From contig JAHIWP010000002.1 in assembly GCA_018816095.1 (NCBI GenBank), forward strand, positions 1-64,000: a DNA stretch of 64,000 bases, read 5' to 3'. Each line of letters begins with the position of its first letter. Position 1 is the first letter of the stretch. Below, piece after piece: positions 56,262 through 64,000 of the stretch. The DNA is from Gammaproteobacteria bacterium (lineage in GTDB: Bacteria; Pseudomonadota; Gammaproteobacteria; Pseudomonadales; Pseudomonadaceae). The notes beneath the pieces are model-generated. The model was not told the origin of the DNA. It worked only from the letters and a program-made list of their open reading frames with translations, and ran no database searches. A program made the translations under genes and the position numbers.

Positions 56262-57554
56262 ATGCTGGAAAGATTGTTCCAACTCAAAGCCCACAACACC
56301 ACGGTGCGCACCGAGATGCTGGCGGGGCTGACCACCTTCCTGACGATGGCCTACATCCTCTTCGTCAACCCCAACATCCTCGCCGAAGCCGGCATGGATA
56401 AAGGCGCGGTGTTTGTCGCCACGTGCCTGGCGGCCGCCATCGGCTCGGCCATCATGGGCCTGATCGCCAACTACCCGATCGCCCTGGCGCCGGGCATGGG
56501 CCTCAACGCCTTCTTTACCTACACCGTGGTGCTGACCATGGGTCACACTTGGCAGGTGGCATTGGGCGCGGTCTTCCTCTCCGGGGTGATCTTCTTTTTG
56601 CTGTCGATCTTCAAGATTCGCGAGTGGATCATCAACAGCATCCCGATGGCGTTGCGGGCCGGCGTTGCTGCCGGTATTGGCTTGTTCCTGGCGATCATCG
56701 CGCTGAAAAACGCCGGTATCGTGGTCGACAACCCGGCCACCCTGGTGGGCCTAGGTGACCTCAGCCAAGGCGCCCCACTGCTGGCCTGCCTGGGCTTCTT
56801 CGTGATCGCTGCACTGGCTTACCGCCGCGTCACCGGTGCGGTGATGATCGGTATTTTGCTGGTCACTGGCCTGTCGATTGTGTTCGGTCTGTCGCAGCTC
56901 GACAGCGTGGTCTCGATGCCGCCGTCGCTGATGCCGACGCTGCTGCAACTGGACATCATGGGCGCGCTGGATATCGGCCTGCTCAGCGTTATTTTCGCCT
57001 TCCTCTTCGTTGACCTGTTCGACACCTCCGGCACCCTGGTCGGCGTCGCGCAAAAAGCCAACCTGCTGGATAAAGACGGCAAAATGCCCAAGCTCGGCCG
57101 CGCTCTGCTGGCCGACAGCACCGCGACCATGGCCGGCGCCGCAATGGGCACCTCGACCACCACCAGCTATATCGAATCCGCGGCGGGCATCAGCGCCGGC
57201 GGCCGCACTGGCCTGACCGCTTGCGTGGTGGCTGCACTGTTTTTGCTGAGCCTGTTCTTCGCACCACTGGCCGGCGCCGTACCAGCCTTCGCCACCGCCC
57301 CGGCGCTGATGTTTGTCGCCGTGCTGATGATGAGCAGCCTGGCGCAGATCGACTGGGACGACCTCACCGTCGCCGCCCCGGTGGTCATCGCCGCCCTGGC
57401 CATGCCACTGACCTTCTCGATTGCCAACGGCATTGCCTTTGGCTTTATCGCCTGGACCGTGATCAAGCTGCTGGCCGGCCGCTGGCGCGACCTCAACCCC
57501 GCCTTGGTGGTGTTGTCGGCATTGTTTGTGATCAAACTGGCGTACTTCGCCTGA
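56262..57554 (+). CDS. NCS2/AzgA family purine permease
   Basis: The 430-residue transporter has about 13-14 membrane segments. It has the AzgA-type N terminus LKAHNTTVRTEMLAGLTTFLTMAYILFVNP, plus ALAPGMGLNAFFTYTVV and the central TSTTTSYIESAAGISAGGRTGLTA motif. Family members move adenine, guanine or hypoxanthine with protons. The ATG at 56262 has GGAG seven bases upstream; an in-frame ATG at 56208 would add an unconserved stretch. It is followed by trmA. Confidence 0.94.
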   Translation: MLERLFQLKAHNTTVRTEMLAGLTTFLTMAYILFVNPNILAEAGMDKGAVFVATCLAAAIGSAIMGLIANYPIALAPGMGLNAFFTYTVVLTMGHTWQVALGAVFLSGVIFFLLSIFKIREWIINSIPMALRAGVAAGIGLFLAIIALKNAGIVVDNPATLVGLGDLSQGAPLLACLGFFVIAALAYRRVTGAVMIGILLVTGLSIVFGLSQLDSVVSMPPSLMPTLLQLDIMGALDIGLLSVIFAFLFVDLFDTSGTLVGVAQKANLLDKDGKMPKLGRALLADSTATMAGAAMGTSTTTSYIESAAGISAGGRTGLTACVVAALFLLSLFFAPLAGAVPAFATAPALMFVAVLMMSSLAQIDWDDLTVAAPVVIAALAMPLTFSIANGIAFGFIAWTVIKLLAGRWRDLNPALVVLSALFVIKLAYFA

Positions 57555-57606
57555 TACCTTGCGGGTGGCCATGGTTCACCCGCGCCTTTTTTGAAAAGAG
57601 TCTTGC

Positions 57607-58695
57607 ATGAGCCGTTCCCAGTTCGATCCCGCCAGCTACGCCGTCCAGCTGGCTGAAAAGCAGCAGCGCCTGATCGAGCTGCTGGCGCCTTTTAATGCCC
57701 CCGCCCCCGAAGTGTTCGAGTCTGCTCGCGAGCACTATCGCTTGCGTGCCGAATTTCGCCTGTGGCGTGAGGGTGAAGACCGCCACTACGCCATGTTCGA
57801 AGCAGGTGATAAGCACACGCCGATTTTCTTTGAAGACTTCCCCATTGCCAGCACGCAGATCAATGCGCTGATGCCGCGCCTGAAAGCGGCGTGGCAGGCC
57901 AGCAGTGCGCTGAGCTTCAAGCTGTTTCAGGTCGAATTCCTCACCACCCTGGCCGGCGACGGGCTGATAACCCTGTGCTACCACCGCCCACTGGATGACG
58001 CCTGGCAAGCCGCAGCCGAGCAACTCGCCGGCGAACTGCAGGTAAGCATTATCGGCCGCTCCAAGGGCAAGCGCATCGTCATCGGTAAGGATTATGTTGA
58101 GGAGAAACTCAACGTCGCCGGTCGCACCTTCAGCTATCGCCAACCAGAAGGCGCCTTCACCCAGCCCAACGGCGAAGTGAACCAGAAGATGCTGAATTGG
58201 GCCTATGAAGCGCTCGGTGAACGCCAGGATGACTTGCTGGAGCTGTACTGCGGCAACGGCAACTTCACCCTGCCGCTGGCCACCCGCGTACGCAAAGTGC
58301 TGGCCACCGAGATCAGCAAGTCCTCGGTGAATGCCGCCTTGGCCAACCTGGAAGACAACGGCGTAGACAACATCACCCTGGTGCGTCTGTCCGCCGAAGA
58401 ACTGACCGAAGCGCTGAATGAAGTGCGCCCGTTCCGCCGCCTGGCCGGTATCGACCTGAAAAGCTATGACTTTGGCTGCGTGTTTGTCGACCCGCCGCGT
58501 GCCGGCATGGACCCGGACACCTGCGAGCTGACCCGGCGCTTTGAGCGCATTCTGTATATCTCCTGCAACCCGGAGACCCTGGCCGCCAACATCGCGCAAC
58601 TCAGCGACACCCACAAAGTGACGCGCTGCGCGCTGTTCGACCAGTTCCCCTACACCCACCACATGGAGTCAGGTGTGCTGCTGGAGCGCCGCTAG
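57607..58695 (+). CDS. trmA: tRNA (uracil-5-)-methyltransferase TrmA
   Basis: The 362-residue enzyme makes m5U54 in the tRNA T loop. The SAM site [17 protein letters not shown] and the nucleophile C320 in [10 protein letters not shown] are present, as is the general base Glu in [12 protein letters not shown] at the C terminus. The N-terminal domain matches TrmA rather than RlmD (no iron-sulfur cysteines). It sits 52 nt after the permease. Confidence 0.97.
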   Translation: MSRSQFDPASYAVQLAEKQQRLIELLAPFNAPAPEVFESAREHYRLRAEFRLWREGEDRHYAMFEAGDKHTPIFFEDFPIASTQINALMPRLKAAWQASSALSFKLFQVEFLTTLAGDGLITLCYHRPLDDAWQAAAEQLAGELQVSIIGRSKGKRIVIGKDYVEEKLNVAGRTFSYRQPEGAFTQPNGEVNQKMLNWAYEALGERQDDLLELYCGNGNFTLPLATRVRKVLATEISKSSVNAALANLEDNGVDNITLVRLSAEELTEALNEVRPFRRLAGIDLKSYDFGCVFVDPPRAGMDPDTCELTRRFERILYISCNPETLAANIAQLSDTHKVTRCALFDQFPYTHHMESGVLLERR

Positions 58696-58697
58696 CT

Positions 58698-59084
58698 TTA
58701 CTGGCGCGGCAACCCACGCAGCGCCCAGAAGCAAAGCCCCACAGACACCACTTCCAGCAGCAGCGCGTAGAAGTTAAAGGTCTGCTGCGCGCCGCCATCC
58801 AGCCACAGTCCGCCGATGCGCGCCAACGCCAGCGAGCTGTAAAGCAGCACCAGCAGGGTCAAGGCGGCGCGGGTCAGGTCCAGGCGGCTGAGTGACAGCC
58901 CGATAAACGCCGCTAGGCCGATCTGCAAACCGCCGTAAAACGCGCGCATGTCGGTCGCCGCCGCGGGCGACATCAGCAGCATGCCGCTGAGATTGGCCAT
59001 TTCATGGGGGTTGATGAAATAAGCCAGCCCCAAGCCAGCCAATGCCAGCAATTGAATCAGCAGAATTACGCGTGCAAATAGCAT
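58698..59084 (-). CDS. DUF4345 family membrane protein
   Basis: The 128-residue protein has four hydrophobic helices and the DUF4345 pattern (AYFINPHEMANLSGML, ATDMRAFYGGLQIGLAAF). Function unknown. An ATG at 59084 with AAGG nine bases upstream is preferred over one at 59093, where the ribosome site would abut the codon. It is convergent with trmA, with only 2 nt between their ends. Confidence 0.8.
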   Translation of the reverse strand: MLFARVILLIQLLALAGLGLAYFINPHEMANLSGMLLMSPAAATDMRAFYGGLQIGLAAFIGLSLSRLDLTRAALTLLVLLYSSLALARIGGLWLDGGAQQTFNFYALLLEVVSVGLCFWALRGLPRQ

Positions 59085-59210
59085 GAACAGCATCCTTAGC
59101 CCGGGGATCGGCTTTGCAGCATAAGCGCACTTCGGGCGTTTCGGAAATCCACTGTGGTTGCTGTGCAGATTGAGCGGTAAGCTTCCAGCATTGACTCTAG
59201 GAGCCCACTT

Positions 59211-59645
59211 ATGCGCCCGCTTATTCTTCTCGCCGGCCTACTCAGCAGCCTCAGCGTTGTTGCCGAACCGCTGACCATCGACGTCCACCGCGACCCCAAT
59301 TGCGGCTGCTGCAAAGCCTGGATCAGCCACTTGCAAGACAACGGCTTTACCGTCAACGACCATGTCGAGAATGACATGAGCGCGGTCAAACAGCGCCTGG
59401 GCGTGCCACCCCGCCTCGCGTCCTGCCACACCGGGGTCATTGACGGCCAGTTTATCGAAGGCCATGTGCCGGCCGCCGACATCCTCAAATTGCGTAAACA
59501 ACCTGACCTGCTCGGCGCCGCCGTACCGGGCATGCCGACCGGCTCGCCGGGCATGGAATACGGTAATGTGCGCGATGCTTACCAGGTGATCGGCCTGGAC
59601 AAGCAAGGTGCAGAGAAGATTATTAGCGACTATCCGGCCAACTGA
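59211..59645 (+). CDS. DUF411 periplasmic metal-binding protein
   Basis: The 144-residue protein has a signal peptide (ending SVVAE) and the DUF411 domain with CGCCKAW motif, a further conserved Cys in RLASCHTG and DGQFIEGHVPAADI. The fold is thioredoxin-like with a CxCC metal site, and family members often occur with copper resistance genes, but none is next to it here. Copper binding is therefore inferred. Confidence 0.88.
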   Translation: MRPLILLAGLLSSLSVVAEPLTIDVHRDPNCGCCKAWISHLQDNGFTVNDHVENDMSAVKQRLGVPPRLASCHTGVIDGQFIEGHVPAADILKLRKQPDLLGAAVPGMPTGSPGMEYGNVRDAYQVIGLDKQGAEKIISDYPAN

Positions 59646-59710
59646 GCCACGGATAACAGGCCTACGGCGAGCCAGCCCACACGCCCACCACTTATTACAG
59701 GACGACAACC

Positions 59711-60580
59711 ATGCGCTGGAAACGTGGAAGACGCAGTGACAACGTGGTGGACGCACGCGGCAGCAGCTCACGAATGGGCGGCGGCAAAGGACTGACCTTG
59801 GGCGGCGTGGCCATTGTGGTGGTCATTGGCCTGCTCAGCGGCCAGGACCCGATGCAGATCCTCGGCCAGTTGGCCGGACAAGCCATGCAGGGCGGCTCGG
59901 TCAGCGCGCCGCAAAGCTCCGCGCCAGCAAGCAATGACGAGCAGTCGGAATTTGTGCGCGCGGTACTGGGCGACACCGAGGACACCTGGCGGGAAATCTT
60001 CCAGGGCGCCAATCGGCAGTACCGCGATCCCACGCTGGTGTTGTTTCGCGGCGGCGTCAACTCGGCCTGCGGCTTCGCTAACTCAGCGGTCGGGCCGTTC
60101 TACTGCCCGGGTGATCAGCGGGTGTATATCGACCTGGCGTTTTTCCGCGAGCTGGAACAACGCTTTGGCGCTGCCGGTGACTTTGCTCAGGCTTATGTGA
60201 TTGCTCACGAAGTCGGCCACCACGTGCAAACCCTGCTCGGCGTCTCGGCCAAGGTCAACGCGGCGCGGCAACGGGGCGAGCGGGTGGAAGGTGCCAGCGG
60301 CCTACTGGTGCGCCAGGAGTTGCAGGCCGACTGCCTGGCAGGCGTATGGGCTTACCACGGCCAGCGCCGCAATGACTGGCTGGAACCAGGGGATATTGAA
60401 GAAGCGCTGAACGCCGCCAATGCCATCGGCGATGACCGCCTGCAGAAGCAGGCGCGCGGCCAAGTGGTGCCGGACTCCTTCACCCACGGCACCTCTGAGC
60501 AACGCGTGCGCTGGTTTAAAACCGGCTTTGCCCAAGGCAATGTTGGCAGCTGCGATACCTTCAAGGCTGCGCGGCTATAG
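59711..60580 (+). CDS. YpfJ-type neutral zinc metallopeptidase
   Basis: The 289-residue protein has one N-terminal membrane helix (LTLGGVAIVVVIGLLSG), a Gln/Ser-rich linker and a zinc peptidase domain with HEVGHH at 166-171 and a second Glu/Asp zinc-ligand region QELQADCLAGVWAY. It is a membrane-anchored neutral metallopeptidase (KPN_02809 family) with unknown substrate. Several Cys residues in the domain (ACGFAN, FYCPGD) suggest disulfides and a periplasmic location. Confidence 0.92.
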   Translation: MRWKRGRRSDNVVDARGSSSRMGGGKGLTLGGVAIVVVIGLLSGQDPMQILGQLAGQAMQGGSVSAPQSSAPASNDEQSEFVRAVLGDTEDTWREIFQGANRQYRDPTLVLFRGGVNSACGFANSAVGPFYCPGDQRVYIDLAFFRELEQRFGAAGDFAQAYVIAHEVGHHVQTLLGVSAKVNAARQRGERVEGASGLLVRQELQADCLAGVWAYHGQRRNDWLEPGDIEEALNAANAIGDDRLQKQARGQVVPDSFTHGTSEQRVRWFKTGFAQGNVGSCDTFKAARL

Positions 60581-60603
60581 CCTTAGGCTCATGGCGCGGC
60601 CCC

Positions 60604-60636
60604 GTAGGGTGGATGTTGCCCACCCATCCGCCCTAC
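60604..60636. repeat. GTAGGG-type palindrome
   Basis: The arms GTAGGGTGGATG and CATCCGCCCTAC pair with one mismatch around a short loop. It has the same outer signature as the element at 22018-22090 and lies between two genes. Confidence 0.65.
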
Positions 60637-60670
60637 AGACTGAACGCTGCCGGTGATGGATAACTGGGAT

Positions 60671-60710
60671 AAAAAATGCCGCTTCCCTGATCAGGTAAGC
60701 GGCATTTTTA
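60671..60710. terminator. Terminator between the metallopeptidase and RIO kinase genes
   Basis: The hairpin AAATGCCGCTT-...-AAGCGGCATTT (loop of about 12 nt) is flanked by A-runs and T-runs and lies between convergent genes. Confidence 0.88.
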
Positions 60711-60727
60711 TCAGCAGCACTCTGTGC

Positions 60728-61615
60728 CTATTGCGCCCAAGGCGGTGGCGGCTCTTCACCCTTTGGCGCGTCTTCGGCATTCAGCAACGCCTGGCGCCGT
60801 TCCTCATCAGCCAGTGCGGCCTTGATTTCGCGCATCACTGCGTCGATATCGGCTTCTTCTTCCGGGTCATCAAACTCACCGGTCAGCGGGGTTTCCGGAG
60901 TCAGTTCACCGGCCTCATACAGCGCCCACATCTCCTTGGCGTACTTGGTAAAGCGTAGCTCCGGGGCGAACTGACCGAAATAGGCGGACATATTGCCGAC
61001 ATCACGCTCAAGCATCTTGAACGCATGGTTATTGCCGGCCGCATCCACCGCCTGGGGCAGGTCGATAATCACCGGGCCACCTGGATCGAGCAGTACGTTG
61101 AATTCAGACAAGTCGCCATGCACCAGACCGGCGCAGAGCATTTTCACCACTTCCTGAATCATGAAAGCATGGAATTCGCGGGCATCGTCCGGGTGCAGAT
61201 CAACATCGTTGAGGCGCGGCGCAGCATCGCCCTCGCCGTCATCGACCAGTTCCATCAGCAGCACGCCTTCGAGGAAGTCATACGGTTTGGGGACGCGCAC
61301 GCCGGCATTGGCCAGGCGGAACAGCGCCGCCACTTCAGCATTCTGCCAGGCGTCTTCCTGGCCCTTGCGGCCGTACTTCGAGCCCTTGGCCATGGCCCGG
61401 GCATCACGGCTGTTACGCACCTTGCGGCCTTCCTGGTACTCGGCGGCCTGACGGAAGCTGCGTTTGTTGGCTTCTTTATAGACCTTGGCGACGCGCAGTT
61501 CTTCGCCACAGCGCACCACATAGACCGCAGCTTCTTTACCGCTCATCAGCGGGCGTATCACTTCATCGACCAGCCCGGCTTCAACCAGGGGCTCAATACG
61601 TTTTGGCGTCTTCAT
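60728..61615 (-). CDS. RIO-type protein kinase (RIO1-like)
   Basis: The 295-residue protein is an atypical kinase of the RIO group. The ATP lysine is K44 in RVAKVYK, the catalytic loop VHGDLSEFNVLL has D168 and N173, and the metal-binding Asp is in IIDLPQAVD (D185). The usual kinase activation segment is absent, as in all RIO kinases. The tail is rich in Glu and Pro. Bacterial members have few known substrates, so the role is uncertain. Confidence 0.9.
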   Translation of the reverse strand: MKTPKRIEPLVEAGLVDEVIRPLMSGKEAAVYVVRCGEELRVAKVYKEANKRSFRQAAEYQEGRKVRNSRDARAMAKGSKYGRKGQEDAWQNAEVAALFRLANAGVRVPKPYDFLEGVLLMELVDDGEGDAAPRLNDVDLHPDDAREFHAFMIQEVVKMLCAGLVHGDLSEFNVLLDPGGPVIIDLPQAVDAAGNNHAFKMLERDVGNMSAYFGQFAPELRFTKYAKEMWALYEAGELTPETPLTGEFDDPEEEADIDAVMREIKAALADEERRQALLNAEDAPKGEEPPPPWAQ

Positions 61616-61710
61616 CAGCTTTAATCAGGGGTCCTGTGTTGCCCAAGTCGGCTCTGCCGCCCCTTATACGTCAATCCAAGCCAAGCGCCCACCCTCGTGA
61701 GCGCAGCTGA

Positions 61711-61743
61711 GGCTTAACGGATGCATAAATATGGCGTTAAGCC
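61711..61743. promoter_or_regulatory. Inverted repeat upstream of ada
   Basis: GGCTTAACG (61711-61719) and CGTTAAGCC (61735-61743) are perfectly complementary over 9 nt with 15 nt between. It lies in the 282-nt gap between the divergent RIO kinase and ada genes, about 155 nt before ada. It might be an operator, but no regulator is identified. Confidence 0.35.
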
Positions 61744-61897
61744 GCGCGGATCAATAGCCGTAGCCGGGCTGCGCCGCCGGACGCGTAAGAAAAACCTGCG
61801 TACTGATCGTGCACTCAGCGCTGTTTGAAAGTCACAAGTGGATTGGCAGCTCAGCCGCCGCAGCCGACAATCCACAAGACCTCAGGGAGATTCGCTG

Positions 61898-62926
61898 ATG
61901 CTCGACACCGAACACTGCTGGCACGCCATATGTAACCGCGACGCCGCTCAGGATGGCGCCTTTGTATTCGCCGTGCACAGCACGGGAATATATTGCCGGC
62001 CCAGTTGCCCGGCACGGCGGCCCAAGCGTGACAACGTCAGCTTTTATGCCGACCCGGGCAGCGCGGCAACAGCCGGTTTCCGCCCGTGCAAACGCTGCTC
62101 ACCGCAAGGGCAAAGCCCGGCGGAGCAACTCGACGCGCTGGTGATTGCCGCCTGCCAGCGACTGGCAGACAGCGAGCAACACCTGACACTTGCCCAACTG
62201 TCAGCACAGATCGGCCTGTCCGCCTCTCACCTAGCCCGCGCCTTCAAACTGCGCACCGGCATGACCCCGCACGCCTGGAGCGCCGCCTACCGCCAGCAGC
62301 AATTAGAGCAGCACTTGCCCCACGCACACAGCGTGCTGGATGCCGCCTTAACAGCTGGCTACACCAGCACCCGCGACTTGTATCAGCACGCTAGCGCCTT
62401 GAGCCCAGCTCAGCGCCGCAAACAAGCGGCCGGTGAACACCTGCGCTACACCATTGCGCCCTGCCCGCTTGGCCAGATACTCCTGGCCAGCAGCGCTGGC
62501 GGTGTTTGCGCCGTGCTCCTGGCTGACGAGCCGGCCACCTTGCAGGCAGAACTGCAACAACGCTTTGCCGCTGCGGTTATTCAGCGTGATGACCTGGGGC
62601 TGGGCGAGTGGCTGGGCCAGCTACTCGCACAGATCTGCGAGCCACAGCGCGCCGCCCACCTGCCGCTGGATATGCGTGGCACGGTATTTCAGCAGCAGGT
62701 GTGGCGCGCGTTGCAGCAAATCCCCACAGGGCAGACGCGCAGCTACGCCGAACTGGCTGCGCAACTCGACAGCCACCCGCGTGCCGTGGCGCGGGCCTGC
62801 GCCAGCAACCCGCTGGGGCTGCTCATCCCTTGCCACCGGGTCATTGCCAGCAACGGCAGCCTCGGCGGTTACCGCTGGGGCCTGGAGCGCAAGGCCGCGC
62901 TGCTTAAGCGTGAAGCCGCGCCATAG
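61898..62926 (+). CDS. ada: Bifunctional DNA methylation-damage sensor / O6-methylguanine methyltransferase Ada
   Basis: The 342-residue protein has the E. coli Ada architecture. The N-terminal zinc domain holds C33, C37, C64 and C67 (YCRPSCPARRP and RPCKRC); C33 is the phosphotriester methyl acceptor. An AraC-type DNA-binding domain follows (LTLAQLSAQIGLSASHLARAFKLRTG), then the methyltransferase domain with the acceptor C312 in LLIPCHRV. Methylated Ada activates alkylation-repair genes. AGGGAG precedes the ATG at 61898; an in-frame ATG at 61838 lacks such support. Confidence 0.95.
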   Translation: MLDTEHCWHAICNRDAAQDGAFVFAVHSTGIYCRPSCPARRPKRDNVSFYADPGSAATAGFRPCKRCSPQGQSPAEQLDALVIAACQRLADSEQHLTLAQLSAQIGLSASHLARAFKLRTGMTPHAWSAAYRQQQLEQHLPHAHSVLDAALTAGYTSTRDLYQHASALSPAQRRKQAAGEHLRYTIAPCPLGQILLASSAGGVCAVLLADEPATLQAELQQRFAAAVIQRDDLGLGEWLGQLLAQICEPQRAAHLPLDMRGTVFQQQVWRALQQIPTGQTRSYAELAAQLDSHPRAVARACASNPLGLLIPCHRVIASNGSLGGYRWGLERKAALLKREAAP

Positions 62927-62929
62927 CAA

Positions 62930-62954
62930 AAGGCCCCGCATTGCGGGGCCTGTG
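62930..62954. terminator. Hairpin between ada and speA
   Basis: The hairpin AGGCCCCGCA-TTGCGGGGCCT is perfect. An A-run on its left provides a U-tract for speA on the minus strand. On the ada side the T-run is missing, so it mainly stops speA. Confidence 0.75.
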
Positions 62955-62971
62955 CATTCAGCAGGTGCGTA

Positions 62972-64000
62972 TTACGACAGGTAGGACGAACGAGTCAGGC
63001 CCAAACGCAGCGCATCGAGGAACTGGGTACGCTCACGCGGGGTGATCTTGGCGCTGGCCACCTTGTCGCGGTAGTGGGTCATCAACTCCTCCGGCGACAG
63101 GTGCACGTAGCGCAGCATGTCCTCGATGGTGTCGTGGGTCTCGATACCGGCGTGGTACGCGCTGCCATCGGCGTTCTGGTAGATGTTTACCGAATCGGTG
63201 TCGCCGAACAGGTTGTGCATATCGCCCAAGATTTCTTGATAAGCACCGACCAGGAAGATGCCCAGCAGGTAGTCCTCGCCCTCGCGCACTTCGTGCACCG
63301 GCAGGCTGGTCTCGATGCTCTGCTCGTCGACGTACTGGCGGATCTTGCCGTCGGAATCGCAGGTCAGATCCTGCAGTACGGCGCGGCGCAGAGGCTCTTC
63401 GTCGAGACGATTGAGCGGCAGGATCGGCAGCACCTGGCCGATGGCCCAGGTGTCCGGCAGGCTCTGGAATACCGAGAAGTTGCAGATGTACTTGTCGGCC
63501 AGCTTGTCGTTGAGCTCATCCAGCACCTGACGGTGCGAACGTTGACGGGCTTTGAGCGAGTTGTGCAGGCGGCGGCAGACGGCGAAGTAGCACTGCTCGG
63601 CCAAAGCCTTTTCGGTCAGGCTGAGTTTACCGTCGGCGTACTGGCTGGCCACATCGCTCATGTAGTGAGTGGCGCGCCAGTAGGTTTCGGTGACCATCTC
63701 GATATCGGTCGGGCCCAACAGCTCGACTAGGTAGCGCACGGTTTCCGGCAGGCTGGTGACGTCTTCGATCTTGGGGATCTCGTCGTTGTGTTTTTCCACG
63801 TCCGTGACCTGCACCACCAGCATGGCGTGGTGCGCGGTCAGCGAGCGGCCGCTCTCGGAGAAGATGTGCGGATGCGGCAGCTCTTGCGCGTCACAGAACT
63901 CTTTGAGCATGCCGACCACGACACCGGCGTAGTCATCCATGTCGTAGTTGATCGAGCTGGCGTTGCGCGAATGGGTACCATCGTAATCCACACCCAGGCC
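62972..64000 (-). CDS. speA: Biosynthetic arginine decarboxylase SpeA (C-terminal part)
   Basis: Only the last 342 residues or so are in the window; the N terminus and most of the PLP barrel lie beyond the right edge. The visible part starts within [11 protein letters not shown] and contains [27 protein letters not shown], the PLP-phosphate and active-site segment near [29 protein letters not shown], and the helical C terminus [21 protein letters not shown]. It converts arginine to agmatine for polyamine synthesis. Confidence 0.95.
   Translation of the reverse strand, partial: GLGVDYDGTHSRNASSINYDMDDYAGVVVGMLKEFCDAQELPHPHIFSESGRSLTAHHAMLVVQVTDVEKHNDEIPKIEDVTSLPETVRYLVELLGPTDIEMVTETYWRATHYMSDVASQYADGKLSLTEKALAEQCYFAVCRRLHNSLKARQRSHRQVLDELNDKLADKYICNFSVFQSLPDTWAIGQVLPILPLNRLDEEPLRRAVLQDLTCDSDGKIRQYVDEQSIETSLPVHEVREGEDYLLGIFLVGAYQEILGDMHNLFGDTDSVNIYQNADGSAYHAGIETHDTIEDMLRYVHLSPEELMTHYRDKVASAKITPRERTQFLDALRLGLTRSSYLS

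Noticed and set aside
57532..58662. 376-codon ORF on the minus strand
   Set aside because: It is antisense to trmA, which has all its catalytic motifs.
61711..61743. Integron attC site
   Set aside because: The arms resemble the outer attC boxes (RYYYAAC and GTTRRRY), but the element is only 33 nt, lacks inner boxes, and no integrase or cassette is present.

Overview
The window is a chromosomal segment of a Pseudomonas species. Gene content and order closely follow, from memory, the P. aeruginosa PAO1 stretch from the tRNA-Lys/Pro/Asn cluster and clpB through pilSR, the minor pilin operon, ispH-fkpB-lspA-ileS-ribF-murJ, rpsT, proB-obgE-rpmA-rplU/ispB, fklB, a Lon-like protease, ettA, morA and glyA. 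No phage, insertion sequence, rRNA operon or CRISPR array was seen. Nearly all genes have Pseudomonas-like codon use; the minor pilin block (about 13.5-20.9 kb) is visibly AT-richer.

Layout. 1-0.2 kb: three tRNAs on the minus strand behind a strong promoter with a GC-rich discriminator. 0.4-3.2 kb: a DUF1631 protein paired with a PilZ protein. 3.2-8.8 kb: clpB with a clear sigma-32 promoter, pgeF and rluD, then divergent bamD. 9.1-12.3 kb: a PP0621-like small protein and the PilS-PilR two-component system. 12.3-20.9 kb: thiO, then fimT, fimU-pilV-pilW-pilX-pilY1-pilE (type IV pilus tip and minor pilins; pilY2 is absent, but a 13-codon ORF sits in its place). 20.9-26.9 kb: ispH, fkpB, lspA, ileS and ribF in one minus-strand run. 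26.9-33 kb: murJ, rpsT, creA, proB, obgE, rpmA, rplU. 33-35.1 kb: ispB, a small gene behind a Fur-like box, a REP doublet, and fklB.

35.2-38.6 kb holds a tightly overlapping accessory operon: a DUF6482 protein, a DnaQ-like/GIY-YIG fusion whose exonuclease residues look damaged, an iron-sulfur cryptochrome/(6-4) photolyase, and a 48-residue DUF2256 zinc-ribbon protein. 38.7-42.4 kb: a YqhA-type membrane protein, a small unknown protein flanked by DnaA-box-like sequences, and a Lon-like AAA protease. 42.8-45.2 kb: a DUF3015 protein and a DUF4105 (Lnb-like) periplasmic enzyme domain joined to an apparent outer-membrane barrel. 45.3-52.9 kb: ettA, the large PAS-GGDEF-EAL protein MorA, and glyA. 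52.9-56 kb: cyanide-insensitive oxidase genes cioA-cioB plus a DUF2474 subunit, with an ANR/FNR box upstream. 56-64 kb: a purine permease, trmA, DUF4345, DUF411, a YpfJ-type metallopeptidase, a RIO kinase, ada, and the 3' part of speA cut by the window edge.

The main themes are type IV pilus assembly and its regulation (PilSR, minor pilins, PilZ, MorA), core translation and envelope housekeeping, and a light/DNA-repair operon. No wholly new system is demonstrated. The best candidates for follow-up are the cryptochrome operon with its degenerate exonuclease fusion, the DUF4105-barrel gene pair, the pilY2 remnant, and several regulatory sites readable directly from sequence.
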